A stretch of 64,000 bases of DNA from Warburgia ugandensis (GCA_035236585.1 CP141132.1:45387880-45451879), one strand, 5' to 3'. Shown: positions 13,158 through 28,505, counted from the stretch's first letter. Program-made: numbers and translations. Notes: a model not told the origin generated them from the sequence alone.

Positions 13158-13959
13158 TCTAATCAATCAGTTTTTACCACAATGATGTGGGTTCAAAAAT
13201 TTTTTATGGATAAAAGAGTGTGCACATAGTTTTACTAAATCGATGATTACTCAATTTTTGGATTTTGCATGACTTGAGTTTGGTTATCTTTCTATGTGAT
13301 TTACATTTCATACCATATTACATCTTGTTTTGACATAGTGTTTTGGGGTTTTGAGAAATTGAAACCTAAGTTATGCTTATCTATGGCTCGTGTATCGCAT
13401 TTACTTATGGATGTATACTACTTGTTGGGTTTTCATTGGCTGGTTTATGTTAAGGTTTTTCCTAGTGAGCAATTGTTTTGCTCACCCCCTACAACCATCA
13501 TTTTAAATGACACTCCAAGGAGTTCGAGTGCAAGGCATATTGGGAAGATAGAAGTGTGGGATTCTATTTAGATGTATGACATGGATAATTTTTATGCATT
13601 TAATTGATAGATTCCATGTATAGGGACTCATTTTGGGTTGTATGTAACTTATTTTGTTGACACATGAGATGGATGTAAAATCCTCATTGTGGATTGTTTA
13701 CGTACTCCAGTGGTATGGGTGACTCTACTTGTGACTAGTAGTGATCCTATGACATGTACTTCTAAAGATATTTAGGTTAGAACATTTTTATTTTTTCACA
13801 TATGTGTGGATTTTTAATAGTAACAGTGAGAATGAAGTCAAAGTATTTCACAAAATACTTATATAATATCACCCTGATCATTTTTTGTCAAAATTAGGAA
13901 ATTTATGTTGCTTTCTAAATAAAAAATTGGTAAATATTTCTAAAAATGATGATGTTACA

Positions 13960-15107
13960 TATGGCTATTGAGGGCATACAACTCTAGCATAGGTAACATA
14001 GGAGGAATTCCATGATAAGATGATTGAGAGTTATAGACGAAGAGAAATGAAATTCTAGCTCTTTGTAAACTTTGAATAGTCCTCCAACGAGAATGAAAAT
14101 GGGAAACCCAAGTATCTAAAATTTGTTAAATGTACTACTACCATTAGATGGGCATGATTAATTCTAAGCTCATCTAAGGTAGGGACCTTAAACTTACATT
14201 AAGGTTGTGAGAGTATTTCACACATAGGACATGACCTTAGTTATCTATAACATATATATACTGTTATTAGATGAATACCATAAATATCCTTGATGTAAGG
14301 AATGTCTATGTAAGATTCAATATTTTTCTTTGGTGAATTAGATTAAGGGGTCTATTTATGATTGATTCAAAGTACATTGGGACATATATTATCTAATGTT
14401 CAACATGGGACCCACTCTTTTACATAGAAAGGTATTTAGTACAAGCCATCTTATGTGAGCTACATGTGGTTATTGGTGGTGGTTTTGCTTGTTACCCCAT
14501 CATCTATTTAGATGGTAGAAATGGCCCCTTAGTAGTTTAGGATGGTCTTGATTGAATTAGGAAAGTGTTCTCAAATTAGGATAACAAAAGAAATACTAAT
14601 TTAAGAAGGTTACTAAAAAGTTATACCAATAAAGCTAGCTAGATTTTAACTAGAATTTGAAGTTTCCCATTTAAAGACTAGAGAAGCATCCTCTATTTAA
14701 ATAACACTTTAGAAGGAGAAAATGTTTGACAAAAAAAATGCAGCTCACACAAGTTTCTTCTATAATTGAAACCTTAGAACTCTCTACCTCTCTATAGCTT
14801 ATAAGTGCTGGAGCTTAAACCCATATCTAGAAAAAGAAGAAGATGATTATGGATGTGGATTTCCAAATAACGGTGAACCAATTAGAGGGATTTTGGTTTT
14901 GATACTAACAAGGCATGTGTTTTAATGATTCATGGTAATTAAAGTAATAAACACAATATTCAAGTGTGGTCATGAACTAGATTTTCTATTCTAGTTTCAA
15001 TTAAAGAAAAAAATCTCAAGCTTTCACAAGTAATTCAACATTATTTGACAAATTTTGTAAAATATAGGGTATTATACATCATTCAACATTACCCAAGCAC
15101 ATCAACA
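13960..15107. other. Unassigned sequence
   Basis: No open frame over about 60 codons and no recognisable element end. It may be the leader or gag part of the copia remnant that follows, decayed beyond recognition. Confidence 0.4.
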
Positions 15108-17570
15108 ATATGAAGTTGCTGAGAGACGATATAGAACCTTATTGGATACCATTAGAAGTGTATTGTGTTGACCCAAGGCTCCATGTTCTTGATGTTGCGC
15201 ATGACTGTGTTTTAGTTTAGAAACAAATAAGTATCAACTTATCTACAATTTTTAGTCAAATGCTTTAGTATCACAATTTTAGTTTGCCAAACTTTGAAAT
15301 AGCTTCCTAAGGGGACTTAATTGCAAGGAAATTTCAAGATAATTGGCTAATTAAGAAAATATAGTCTACTATCTCAAGATCTAGCCTATTAAAATGAAAA
15401 TGAGTCTGTTAAAGTGAAAATTGAGTCAATTAAATGGAAATAGAAGCAAAGGAAGATTGAGTCTGTCAAGTGTTTCATTCATGTGTAAAAGTTAGCCTAC
15501 TATTTTTAAGATTGAGTTGACTACTTAACTTATGTAAGATGGGATGATTTTTCCTAGAACTTAGCTAACTACAATGAAGATTGGATTTGTGAAATTTTAG
15601 GATAATTTTCTTGCTTGAGGAATTACCTATCTAATTCCATATTTGAGTCAACTAAAGTGAAAAGCAAATGGGTTCCAAAATCTAGGTTGAAAAGGATTCA
15701 ACTAAGTGTGAAGAACAATTACCAAGCTTCAATGGTAAAATGGGGTTTTACCACAAAAGGAACTTAGTGAACTAATTGGTCAAGATATCCAACTAAATAG
15801 GGGACAACATTGCCAATTGTTCATTCAAATTTAAATTTCTATCTCTTGAATGGATATACATTACCTCAAAATAGATGAGAATTGGTCACCATGGAACTTT
15901 TTGAAATGGGACTATATATACTAGTCATTTGGAGATAAAAATAAGAAGAGGATTTAAAATTCAAGAAAAAAGTGTCTCAGCTACCCACTCAAGCAAGCTT
16001 CCTCAAGCTAGTATCTCTCCATTAATAACTTTAACAAGAAAATCACATACTCCTCCTCTACTTTGACAAGCTTCATTCTGGTCAAATACACTAGCATGGA
16101 AGCATCAACCATTGTTGGATCACTAGCTTTATGCATTACTCATTGATTGTGGGTTAGAAGATTGTGAGTAGGAATATAAGAGGAAGCATCAAATGACAGT
16201 GAGAGTGTAGACAAGGATGGTTAGAATCATGATGAAGTTGATACCCAACTCATGAAGTTTCGGTATGAAAACTAGTTGCTGGTGTTGGAATTACAAACAA
16301 AAAAGAAAAAAAATGTTTAGTGCTAGGTATTAATGAATCAGTAATAATATTTTGTGGCTAGGGTATTAATGATGGATTTTTTTCCATCACTAATCTACCA
16401 TTGATGGCTTTTAGTGATAGATCTTGGAATTTTAGTTACATGTTATGAACTTTTAGGGATGGATTTTTTAGTCATTGATGCCCCTTTTTCTAGTAGTGCA
16501 TGATGACTTAACTACATGTAGAAGTGCTATTGGTTACAAACAAATCTTCAAGAAGAAAATAAAATATGATGGTTGCATTGATAAGCACAATACTAGAATT
16601 GAATTCAAGGACTTTACTTTAGTTAAGGGAATAGATTCTTAGGAAAGTTCCTCTATAACATTTAAGTTTGCCTCAATTAGGATCTTAATGATGATTGTTG
16701 TACACATAGATTTGAAACCAAAGAGTGACTTAAGGCCTAGTTTGAAATGAAATATATGGCAAAACCTCTTTCGTTCTTAGTATAAAATAAAAAGGATAGG
16801 AACAATTGGAAAATTAGCTTGTTTCATGATTGGGTTGGTGGGAACCCCATAGATTATTCAATCCATAAGGTTACTTAGTTAAGTAAGAAGATGGCACCCT
16901 CAAGTAATGAGGATAGACTTGTTATGGAGTCCAAACCATATTCTAAGGCCGTTTGTGATCTTATGTACAACATTACATGTACTAGACTAGATATGAGTTA
17001 TATTGTGAGTCTTTTGAGTAGGTTTAAAGTGACCCTTGTGTTCCTTATTGAAATGTTCTTAAGTGACTATTTCACTATTGAAGGGGTATAAAATATGTGA
17101 AGCTCACCTTTTAGGAAAATGAGCTTATTCCTTTTGGTTCACCCGTTCCAATTTTGTAAGTGACCTAGATGAGATGAAATCCAAAATCAAGTATACATTC
17201 ATGTTTAGAAAAATTCTCTTTCGTGGATTACAGAAAGATAAAACTTCATTTCCAAATTCATTATAAAAACTAAATTTGTAACTTGTAGTTTATCTTCTTT
17301 GGAGCTATGTGGATCAAGGTTTTCCAATGGACTTGAGGTTAGATGTATACCCTAATCTTCACATTGAGATAAAGTGTGATAACTTGGCTGTTGTATACAC
17401 ACTTAAGAATAACGAGATAAGTTTGAACTGCAAGCATATGAAGGTACATTACTACCTCCATTAGACATTCTATAGAAGAGGATACTGACTGAGAATCATA
17501 TTTCTACTTTTGAGATGTTGGTCCATCCATTGATTAAGGGCTTGATGATGGATCTATTTATCATGGGCAC
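15108..17570 (+). mobile_element. Ty1/copia retrotransposon pol remnants
   Basis: Separate short stretches read as copia pol on the plus strand. Integrase-like text (VAERRYRTLLDTIRS) is near 15115-15170. Reverse-transcriptase-like text lies at 16520-16720 (KYDGCIDKHNTR, FASIRILMMIVVHIDLKP). The 16891-17091 stretch corresponds to the end of the polymerase region (YSKAVCDLMYNITCTRLDMSY). RNase H-like text lies at 17370-17560 (CDNLAVVYTLKNNE, then a PLxKGL-like tail). The order is that of Ty1/copia. The copy is old and thoroughly broken (many interruptions), and one end of a CACTA element lies within it. No LTR of this element could be delimited. Confidence 0.7.
16270..16498 (+). mobile_element. 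One end of another CACTA element (CACTA-4)
   Basis: The segment ends CCCTTTTTCTAGTAGTG at 16498, the reverse complement of a CACTACTAGAAAAA-type terminus. It is preceded by repeated words around ATTAATGATGGATTTTT / ATCACTAATCTACCATTGATGG / TTTTAGTCATTGATG that look like subterminal repeats. The words differ from those of CACTA-1, -2 and -3, so it is another family. No transposase and no left end are visible; probably a small deletion derivative within the copia remnant. Confidence 0.6.
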
Positions 17571-19779
<2,209 letters not shown>

Positions 19780-22506
19780 TGTAATACCCGAGTAATTTAC
19801 GCTATTTTTAACAAAAATTGGACATTCTATGGGAAAAGAAATGTGTTGAATGTTTTACCTTATTTAAAATAGTAAATGAAGGAAATTGTGAGGAAAACTT
19901 GGTACCGTTAGATTTTACTCGAAAAATGGAATCCGACACCTCAAAGAACGCTGAAAACGGAGTTCGTATGAAGAAGTTATGGCCATTTAAAGATCAGGGG
20001 CAGTTCTGTAATTTAAACAAAAAACGAAAAAGAACGAAAAATGCAGGGGGCCGTTTTGATAACGGCACCCCCTGTCGTCTTCCACCTCCAGATTTCTCCA
20101 TAAACCCTCCTTTCAGATTTTTCCAGAAAACACAAGGGAAATGGCGGCATCGCCATTGAGGGGCACCGCCTTCTTCCCTCTATAAATACCCCCTCTGCAA
20201 AACATAATTTTTCTGGTGATTTTGGGATTAGGGTTTCCAGCAAAAATTGGAAACTCGTCTCAACACAGCTTCCCTGCATTTTTCAGCAACGGCCAGGCCC
20301 AAGTTAGGCCGGCCCTTGCCATTTCCCCATGCCCCACTCTTCTTTCCGGTCTTGGCAATGGGGTTTCCCCCTTCTTCGAGTTTTCTGGCAAGCAGGAGGT
20401 ACAGAGTGAAGAATAGGCGCACCCATTGGCGATGGGCACTCCCTAAGCTACCTAGGTAAGCTGTTTTTCCTTCTTCTCTCCATCTTGCTTCCCCAGGCCA
20501 AGATTCATGCCGAATCTGGTCTTTTCCTAGACGTTTTCCAGTTGGATTTCCTAGCCGGAAAACACTCCAAGCCGGTTCTAGTCGGCCCTGCATGAACAAG
20601 GCATCCCAGGGACGCCATGCTCCACGTACACCTCGGACAGGGTCCCTGGGATGGGTTCTGGGCATATGATAGTGCATACACTGTCCCAGGTGCGGCCTTC
20701 GGGTGCGCGTGCGATATGGGGCATGGGTCCTGGCTCGACCAGGATGCACGAGGTGCCCTGGGAGCTGAGACGTGCCATGTTACACCAAAGGTGCGTCCGT
20801 GTGATGCCATCCAGGATGCGCATCATAGCGCGTCCCTTGAGCATGCATGTGCGCGTGCAAAACGTGGTCCCTGGCATGGCCTTTGGGTGAGCATGCAGGT
20901 GAGGCTGTCGTGGTTCAACCAAGATGCACGGGTGTCCTAGGAAGTGGGACATGCAGACCTAATGAGACTTTAAAGTTAGGATCAGAGGACAATTTACAAA
21001 GTTTAACTATTGAATAGTAGATCCATATCATAGGATCTAGCATGGCAATAAATTAGGCAAGGACTATGGACCCTAAAAGGCAGATATAGCAATCTAATGT
21101 CTAAATAGAATGAAATTAATAAGGACTCCTTGTATCCATTCATACCCAGGAGTTTATAAATGAGACCCAGGGACGGGTTGAAGTGATAAAGGACGCGACT
21201 CTAGGAGACTTTGAGGTAGGTGCTCTATCGCTACTAGACTTTTAAAAAGAGCCATGATTGTTTTGAGACTGCATGTTTTAAGTATAAGTTATATGACTTG
21301 TTTAGCATGACTTAATCTTATAAACGAATTCAGCATGCATATGACAAATACATTATGCATAGACATGTTTTGCAAACAATTGCATATATTGCATGATTTG
21401 TGAGCATTGAGTTCTTGAAAAATTGCATGTCCTTGAGGGTTACCAAAAGATGTTGGAGTGCCCAAAAGACGCTGGGTAGGCAGTTGTGAGGGACCCAAAG
21501 AGGATAGGTTTTGAAAAAGAGGTTTTTGCTTATTTGATCTTATATGATTTGGGCTAATAAGCTCATGGGCGCTATGCCGAGAGGTCTGGGTTGGCCTCCA
21601 GCCTCTACCACTATTAGGTGGAATGGGTACCATGCCCAAAAAGGGCAATGTCCCTACGTCAACTACATGTGGTATAGGCGGCTACCATTGGTGTCACAGC
21701 ACTGGGTCGATGTGTCATATGCCCCGTGGAGGCTATGACCGAGTATCCTCAGGTACCCAGGGACCACACAGCGGCGAGGTCGTGGGCATAGTTGGGCCCT
21801 ATGGTTTGAGGATTTACTTGCATTGCATATGGCATGACATGAGGTTGGTCGACCATACCATATATCCATGAGTTGGATTTAGTTGAGCATCTAAGCATAT
21901 CATTATGTTTATGATATATGTATATACTTTCAACTTGGATTATGCTATTCTTTAAGTCGTCAGTATTCCAATTCGACAGTAGTTTTTAATATCGATATTG
22001 AACATGATTGTTCGAACATGCACATGTTTTAAAGAGCATATGATTTTAAACATAGCATGCATTGTAAAACTAGTAGTGATAGACTCCTACTGAGTATAGC
22101 ATATACTCACCCTATCCATAACAATTTTCAGGATAGTTCCACTCACAAATAGAAGACGCCTCAGGAGATATTAGTGCTACGAGCAAGTGAATCAAACAGG
22201 AGACAATTATACATGTAAGTAAACTCTCTACCCTTTGGACATGTATTTGTATTTATTTACAGTTGGACTGTGTGCTGTGACTAGATAGACCTGGGGAAAA
22301 ACATTTATGATTTCTGATGTTTTTCAAAAACTACTTTGATTGTTGTGAAAGCAAATGACACTCGGAGTTTTCAAAATGAGTTTAAGACTAAAGATTTTCC
22401 ACTGTATTGCATGGTTTTCATAAAAATGGTTTTCACATAGGGATGCATCCCGCCTTAGGAATTGGATATTGCATTTAAAAATGCATGGAAAAATTGGTGT
22501 ATCACA
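19780..22506 (+). repeat. 5' LTR of the family-A element (2727 bp)
   Basis: Contains a TATA box at 20180-20187, a GC-rich leader (about 20280-20950), an AT-rich middle part, the hairpin and TCACCC block at 22091-22112, and the TCACA terminus. The minus- and plus-strand open frames between 20013 and 20952 are in the GC-rich leader and recur in the 3' LTR, but read Pro/Arg/Gly-rich text with no known domain. Confidence 0.9.
20180..20187 (+). promoter_or_regulatory. TATA box of the 5' LTR
   Basis: TATAAATA in the context CTCTATAAATACCCC. The same box occurs at 26240-26247 in the 3' LTR and 35324-35331 in the solo LTR, so it is a conserved position and the likely start point for element transcription (inference). 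Confidence 0.7.
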
Positions 22507-22508
22507 AT

Positions 22509-22525
22509 TAGTATCAAAGCCCAGG
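22509..22525 (+). other. Primer-binding site, iMet-tRNA type
   Basis: Two bases after the 5' LTR, the sequence resembles TGGTATCAGAGCC, the complement of the initiator methionine tRNA 3' end used by many plant LTR elements. Confidence 0.75.
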
Positions 22526-25500
22526 TTTTATCCTTTCACAGCCAGTCCAGCATGTCCATGGGTCATAGACAATAGAGAAAATCAAGAAGTAGTATAAATA
22601 GAAGAAGTAGAGATGACTACTTCTATTTGAGGAATACAATATTAAGGCACAAGGCAGTTCACCATGAATAAATAGGTGAAACCCAGCTTGGTTTCATAAA
22701 TAATTAGGCAGAGGATAGTGCAACCCTTATCCAAAATCTAGTCTAAGATGACTTAAGGATTAAGGATTATTGTGTGGTGCAAATGTGAAAACTCATATAT
22801 GGATCATATTATGATGAGAATGATGAATGAAGATGTTAGTGAACTTGTTAGTAGATAGTTCTGATCTGTAACAGATTAATCTCACTAAAGATGAGAACAT
22901 TGAAAAACCTAGATGGCTATCTTACCATCAAAAGGAATATCAGAATATGAGCACACTATCACAAGGGATATGATAAGGGATGTAAAAGACAGACTTTGAG
23001 AGGATTTTGATGATAATTTAAGAAGGATGAGAATGCAAGATGATACTAGGGGATAACTGTGACTCGATCACAAAGGTATGGATCCTAAAGGACTTAGCTC
23101 AATTTTGGATACCTTAATTGGAGTCTTATGAAGAGTGAAGTGCTATCGAATAATAACTACCTGAGTATTATGGAGCAAATCAGAAGATGTATACAAGTGA
23201 CATATCATGTGATTAAGAGAAACATAACACGAATATGATAGGGAAATGAATTCAACAGAGTTATCAAAAGATTTTGATGATAATACTAAGGATGATAATA
23301 GATTGATCCTAACATGAACTTGTAAGAAAAGTATAAAAACGTCAATGCCATTATTAAGACATTGTATGAATTTTATTGAGGCTATAGGCAATTAAGGATT
23401 TCGGTGATATTAGAAAACTTCAACATTTCCTAAAAGTATCAAGTTTCTCTTGACTACCGCGTAGATCAAATATATGCAACCACTTAAATGAAAGCATTGA
23501 TCTAGGCAGACAAAAATGAGGATTTTGAAGAAAAGAGAGAAAGAGAGAGATGTAACTATAAGTATTCAATGAATATTGAATATTCAAAAGAAAAAGAAAA
23601 ATGTCATGACTTTATTGAGGAAAGAATAGATCCATATAAATCTTTCATCTTGAATCATCTGGGAAGATAAACCAATCAACTTTGAAGGAATGATGATAGA
23701 TGAGTTGGTGATCTTATTGTAAAAGAGTATAAAAGAGAGAAAGCATATGGGGTTTAAGACTTTAAGTAGAGTATCGAATTTCAAGAGATTATGCGACAAG
23801 ATATTTTCGAAGAGGAATGGTGACCAACTAGAAATCAAATTCTACAAATGGTTTGATATCAATTATTACAATTAGATTCTTATTGGATTCATTAGCTTAT
23901 GGGGAACACCAATGGATATAATCCATAAAAAGGAAAATTTGGTGATATCCTACCTTGCCAATAAAGTATATTGAAAAAGGAATTAAGCTGGGACAGTGAC
24001 TTGTCCATTTAGCAAGTAGGGTACCATCAAGGATCAAATTGAGATCTTACTATCATAGATTGGAAGACTAGAAAATCTTAAGACCATTATTTAGTCATTA
24101 CCTTTAGAGTACTGTTGACTAAGATATTTGAGAGTCTGAGGTTAGTTAATTAAACTACTTCATGGAAGAGCTACAAGTACAATAAATACAGTAACAACTG
24201 AGACAGAAGCAAAAATAAGGAGCGATCTCCACCAGTGAGACAGATTTTTCCAAACCTGAATAAATACCATGACAAACCATAGAAATCACTGTGGGTCTGA
24301 AAGATGCTGTTGACTTGGATTGAAAAGAAAGGTAGATAAGTACCGATCACTTTAAAGACCCTTGAGTTTATGACAAAGATATATTTAGAAAGAGACCAAT
24401 AGGTAATCAAATAAAGTCTTTCTATGTGTCTACAAAAATGTTCCATGCTTACCTAAGTGTTTTTCAAATTTGATGATTTAATAGCTTCAGCATAACTTGA
24501 TGTAGTAGCTATTGAACAAGAAATGCTAGTATAAGCTAAGTATGAGGAGGCACTTGAAGGATTGAGAAAATCACTACTTATGAGTATACCTCCTGACAAT
24601 ACAGACTGCATGGTTGACGATAAAGCCTTGATAAAAGATTAAACAATATATTGACATGGGGAATGAAAGGAGAAAAGGTGAGATGGCTAGCACACTATAA
24701 GGTGAAGAATTAATGTTACGTTGCCTTTAGACAAATAGTTAGTTGTTATGTGCATATACCAAGTACGAAAAATCAATTGAAGGAATTTCTTAAGGACTAA
24801 CCCTACTAGATTGAGTATAGAACTTGTGGACTGAAAGATTACAAAGAAAACCATTAAGCAATGAAAGGACAAAGAGGATGATGACAAAGGATTCAACCAT
24901 GACCTAGTAAGGGTACTTGGTTATGAATAAGAGACTTTTTGCTTTGCGTAAATGGGAACATTATTGAAAATCCTAATGACAAATTGATGTGAATAGTGAG
25001 ATAGGCCTCTGGACGAAGACATTTGACCCATGATGATGAATCGACCATTAACATTTAACATGAGTTTGGATAAAATATTCACGGAGAAAAGCGTTTAATG
25101 AATTCAATAATTATGAAACTGGATATAGAGTTAGGACATTTTACCTTCAGTATATGATAAGGTTGTCAATGGAAGATGCTACTAATTGGCTTTCATGATT
25201 TTATTTCCAATGTAACTTTGGTCGAGGAATAAAGTCAGATCTGGAAAATGACAAACAGTTGAAATTCGAAGTTAATCAAGGGTTTGGCTGTAGAGCACAT
25301 GATACCACATCAGTTATTGAAGTATCTTGGGGACAAATATAAAAGATAAGAAGCAAAGTTAAACACAATAGAAAGAAGGTAATTTTTTGGACTCTTACTA
25401 ATGACATATAACCAACCAGTAGAAGGAGATGTGCATGATGAAGAGATCAAGAAGAAAAAGGATTATCCTATGATATTCAAAATAAAATAGGAGAAATAAG

Positions 25501-25840
25501 ATCATATGATCTCAAAGAAGTATGGAGTAATTTATAAATGAAGAAGCATGATCCTACGAGGAGACTATCCTATACACGATGAGAAAAGTATAAGCATCCA
25601 AGGCCTTCGAGATAGATGAATTACCGCTAGAAACCAGTATTGTTAAACTGGCACGTATGAGAGTATGCATCAGAGTACACAATGAAAGTGGCCCTTAAAG
25701 GTAAGGCCTTGTAGAAAGAACAATAAAAATGATAAAGCCTAGATTTGACTCCTAAGGGGGGAATGCATTCACCAAGAAGTTATCTAAAAGACAAAATACC
25801 TTGAAGATGATAATTTATGGAATTTCAAAAACGAAATTCT
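22526..25840 (+). other. Internal region of the family-A element
   Basis: About 3.3 kb, purine-rich on the plus strand. The only open frames over 60 codons are on the minus strand (for example 24171-24446) and match nothing I know. No gag, protease, reverse transcriptase or integrase text was recognised. A fossil or non-autonomous interior. Confidence 0.6.
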
Positions 25841-25850
25841 TTTAAGGGGG
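25841..25850 (+). other. Polypurine tract
   Basis: TTTAAGGGGG immediately before the 3' LTR, the expected plus-strand primer site. Confidence 0.75.
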
Positions 25851-25856
25851 TAATAA

Positions 25857-28505
25857 TGTAATACCCAAGCAATTTATGCTATTTTTAACAAAAATTGGAC
25901 ATTCTATGGGAAAACAAATGTGTTGAATGTTTTACCTTATTTAAAACATTAAATGAAGGAAATTGTGAGGAAACTTGGTACCATTAGATTCTACTCAAAA
26001 AATGGAATCCAACGCCTCAAAGAACACCGAAAACAGAGTTCGTATGAAGAAGTTACGATTGTTTAAAGATCAGGGGCAGTTCTGTAATTTAAACAAAAAA
26101 CAAAAATGAACGAAAAACGCAGGGGCCGTTTTGATAACAGCACCCCCTATCGTCTTCCACCTCCAGATTTCTCCAAAAACCCTCCTTTCATAATTTTTCC
26201 AGAAAACACAGGGGAAATGGCAGCACCTCCTTCTTCCCTCTATAAATACCCCCTCTCCAAAACACGGTTTTTCTGGCGATTTTGGGACTGGCATTTCCAA
26301 CAAAAACCGAAAACCTGTCTCAACACAGCTTCCTTGCATTTTTTGGCAAAGGCCAGGCCCAAGTCAGGCTGGCCATTGGCATTTCCCCATGCCCCTCTCT
26401 TCTTTTCGGTCTTAGCAATGGGGTTTCCCCCTTCTTCGAGTTTTTCGGTGAGTAGGAGGTTTAGAGTGATGAATAGGCGCATCCATCGGCAATGGGCACT
26501 CCCTAGGCTATCCAGGTAAGCCATTTTTCCTTCTTCTCTCCGTCTTGCTTCCCCAGGCCAAGATCCATGCCGGATCTGGTCTTTTCCCAGATGTTTTCCA
26601 GCCGGATTTCCTGGCTGAAAAAAACTCCAAGCCGGTTCCAGTCGGTCCTGCACGAACAAGGCGTCCCAGGGACGCCATGCTCTGCGTACGCCTGGGACAA
26701 GGTCCCTGGGATGGGTTCCAAGCGTATGATAGTGCGTACACTATCCCAGGTGCGGCCTTCAGGTGCACGGATGACGTGGGGCATGAGTCCTAGCTCGACC
26801 AGGATGCACGAGGTGCCTTGGGAGCTAAGATGCACCATGTTACACCAAAGGTGCGTCTGTGCAATGCCATCCAGGATGCGCGTCATAACGCATCGCTTGA
26901 ACATGCATGTGCGTGTGCAAAACGCAGTCCCTGGCACGGCCTTTGGGCGCGCACGCACGTGAAGCGGTAGCGATTCAACCAAGATGCATGGGTGTCCTGG
27001 GAACTGGGACACGCGGACCTAATGAGACTTTAAAGTTAGGATCAGAGGACAATTTACAAAGTTTAACTATTGAATAGTAGATCCATATCATAGGATCTAG
27101 CCTGACAATAAATTAGGCAAGGACCATGGACCCTAAAAGGCAGATCTAGCGATCTAATGTCTAAATAGAATGAAATTAATAAGGACTCCTTGTATCCATT
27201 CATACCCAGGAGTTTATAAATGAGACCCAGGGACGGGTTGAAGTGATAAAGGACGTGACTCCAGGAGACTTTGAGGTAGGTGCTCTATCGCTACTAAGCT
27301 TTTAAAAAGAGCCATGATTGTTTTGAGACTGCACGTTTTAAGTATAAGTTATATGACTTGTTTAGCATGACATAGTCGTATAAACAAATTCAGCATGCAT
27401 ATGACAAATACATTATGCATAGACATGTTTTACAAACAATTGCATATATTGCATGATTTGTGAGCATTGAGTTCTTGAAAAATTGCATGTTCTTGAAAAG
27501 TTGAAAAAGAGGTTTTCACTTGTTTGATCTTATATGATTTGGGCTAATAAGCTCGTGGGCGTTATGCCAAGAGGTCTGGGTTGGCCTCCAGCCTCTACCA
27601 CTATTAGGTGGAATGGGTACCATGCGTAAAAAGGGCAATGTCCCTACGTCGGCTACATGTGGTACAGGGGGCTACCACTAGTGTCACGGCACTGGGTCGA
27701 TGTGTCATATGCCCTGTGGAGGCTATGACCGAGTGTCCTCAGGTACCCGGGTACCACATGGCAGTGAGGTTGTGGGCATAGTTGGGCCCTATGGTTTGAG
27801 GATTTACTTGCATTGCATATGGCATGACATGAGGTTGGTCGACCATACCATATATCCATGAGTTGGATTCAGTTGAGCATCTAAGCATATCATTATGTTT
27901 ATGATATATATATATATATATATACTTTCAACGTGGATTATGCTATTCTTTAAGTCGTCAGTATTCCAATTCGATAGTGGTTTTTAATATTGATATTGAA
28001 CATGATTGTTCGAACATGCACATGTTTTAAAGAGCATATGATTTTAAACGTAGCATGCATTATAAAACTAGTAGTGATAGACTCCTACTGAGTATAGTAT
28101 ATACTCACCCTATCCATAACATTTTTCAGGATAGTTCCACTCACAAATAGAAGATGCCTCAGGAGATATTAGTGCTACGAGCAAGTGAATCAAACAGGAG
28201 ACAATTATACATGTAAGTAAACTCTCTACCCTTTGGACATGTATTTGTATTTATTTACAATTGGACTGTGTGCTGTGACTGGATAGACCTGGGGAAAAAC
28301 ATTTATGATTTTTAAAGTTTTTCAAAAACTACTTTGATTGTTGTGAAAGCAAATGACACTCGGGGTTTTCAAAATGAGTTTAAAACTAAAGAGTTTCCGC
28401 TGCATTGCATGATTTTCATAAAAATGGTTTTGAAATAGGGATGCATCTCGCCTTAGGAATTAGATATTGCATTTAAAAATGCATGGGAAAACCCGGGTCG
28501 TCACA
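25857..28505 (+). repeat. 3' LTR of the family-A element (2649 bp)
   Basis: Collinear with 19780-22506, with the same TATA box (26240-26247), GC-rich leader and hairpin block (28089-28107). It ends GGGTCGTCACA directly before the target duplication GTAAT. It is somewhat shorter than the 5' LTR. Open frames such as 26503-27012 (minus) lie in the GC-rich leader and correspond to those of the 5' LTR. Confidence 0.9.

Larger units (their letters stand above)
12540..13959 (+). mobile_element. LTR remnant, family F (3' portion)
   Basis: Non-coding block with features of a long plant gypsy-type LTR: two short tandem arrays (12540-12775 and 13077-13157), then a hairpin plus CTCACCCCC (13465-13489) equivalent in place to the GAGTATA…TATACTCACCC block of family A, then a possible terminus GATGTTACA ending at 13959. 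Neither target duplication nor a 5' edge was found. The open frames at 12775-13050 (minus) and 13296-13571 (plus) are not similar to any protein I know and are probably chance. Confidence 0.45.
19780..28505 (+). mobile_element. Structurally complete LTR retrotransposon, family A
   Basis: Both LTRs start TGTAATACCC and end in TCACA. The 5-bp target duplication GTAAT flanks it exactly (19775-19779 and 28506-28510). A tRNA-iMet-type primer-binding site follows the 5' LTR, and a polypurine tract precedes the 3' LTR. The internal part (22507-25856, ~3.35 kb) shows no plus-strand open frame of 60 codons or more and no protein I recognise, so the element is either a non-coding (LARD-like) type or badly decayed. 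By eye the LTRs differ at about 4% over 240 bp of the middle part and over 10% in the GC-rich leader, mostly transitions, suggesting an insertion a few million years old. LTR length and structure fit Ty3/gypsy; the clade is undetermined. Confidence 0.9.

Noticed and set aside
13296-13571. 91-codon plus-strand frame
   Set aside because: It spans the LTR hairpin and CTCACCCCC block of the family-F remnant; no protein similarity.
20013-20952. Several overlapping open frames on both strands, up to 173 codons
   Set aside because: They lie in the GC-rich LTR leader where stops are rare by composition. They recur in the 3' LTR only because LTRs are copies; no domain is recognisable.
22215-22262. 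GTAAGT…TTTATTTACAG in the family-A LTR looked like a tiny 48-nt intron
   Set aside because: It is shorter than plant introns usually are, and the acceptor is not kept in the 3' LTR or the related LTR.
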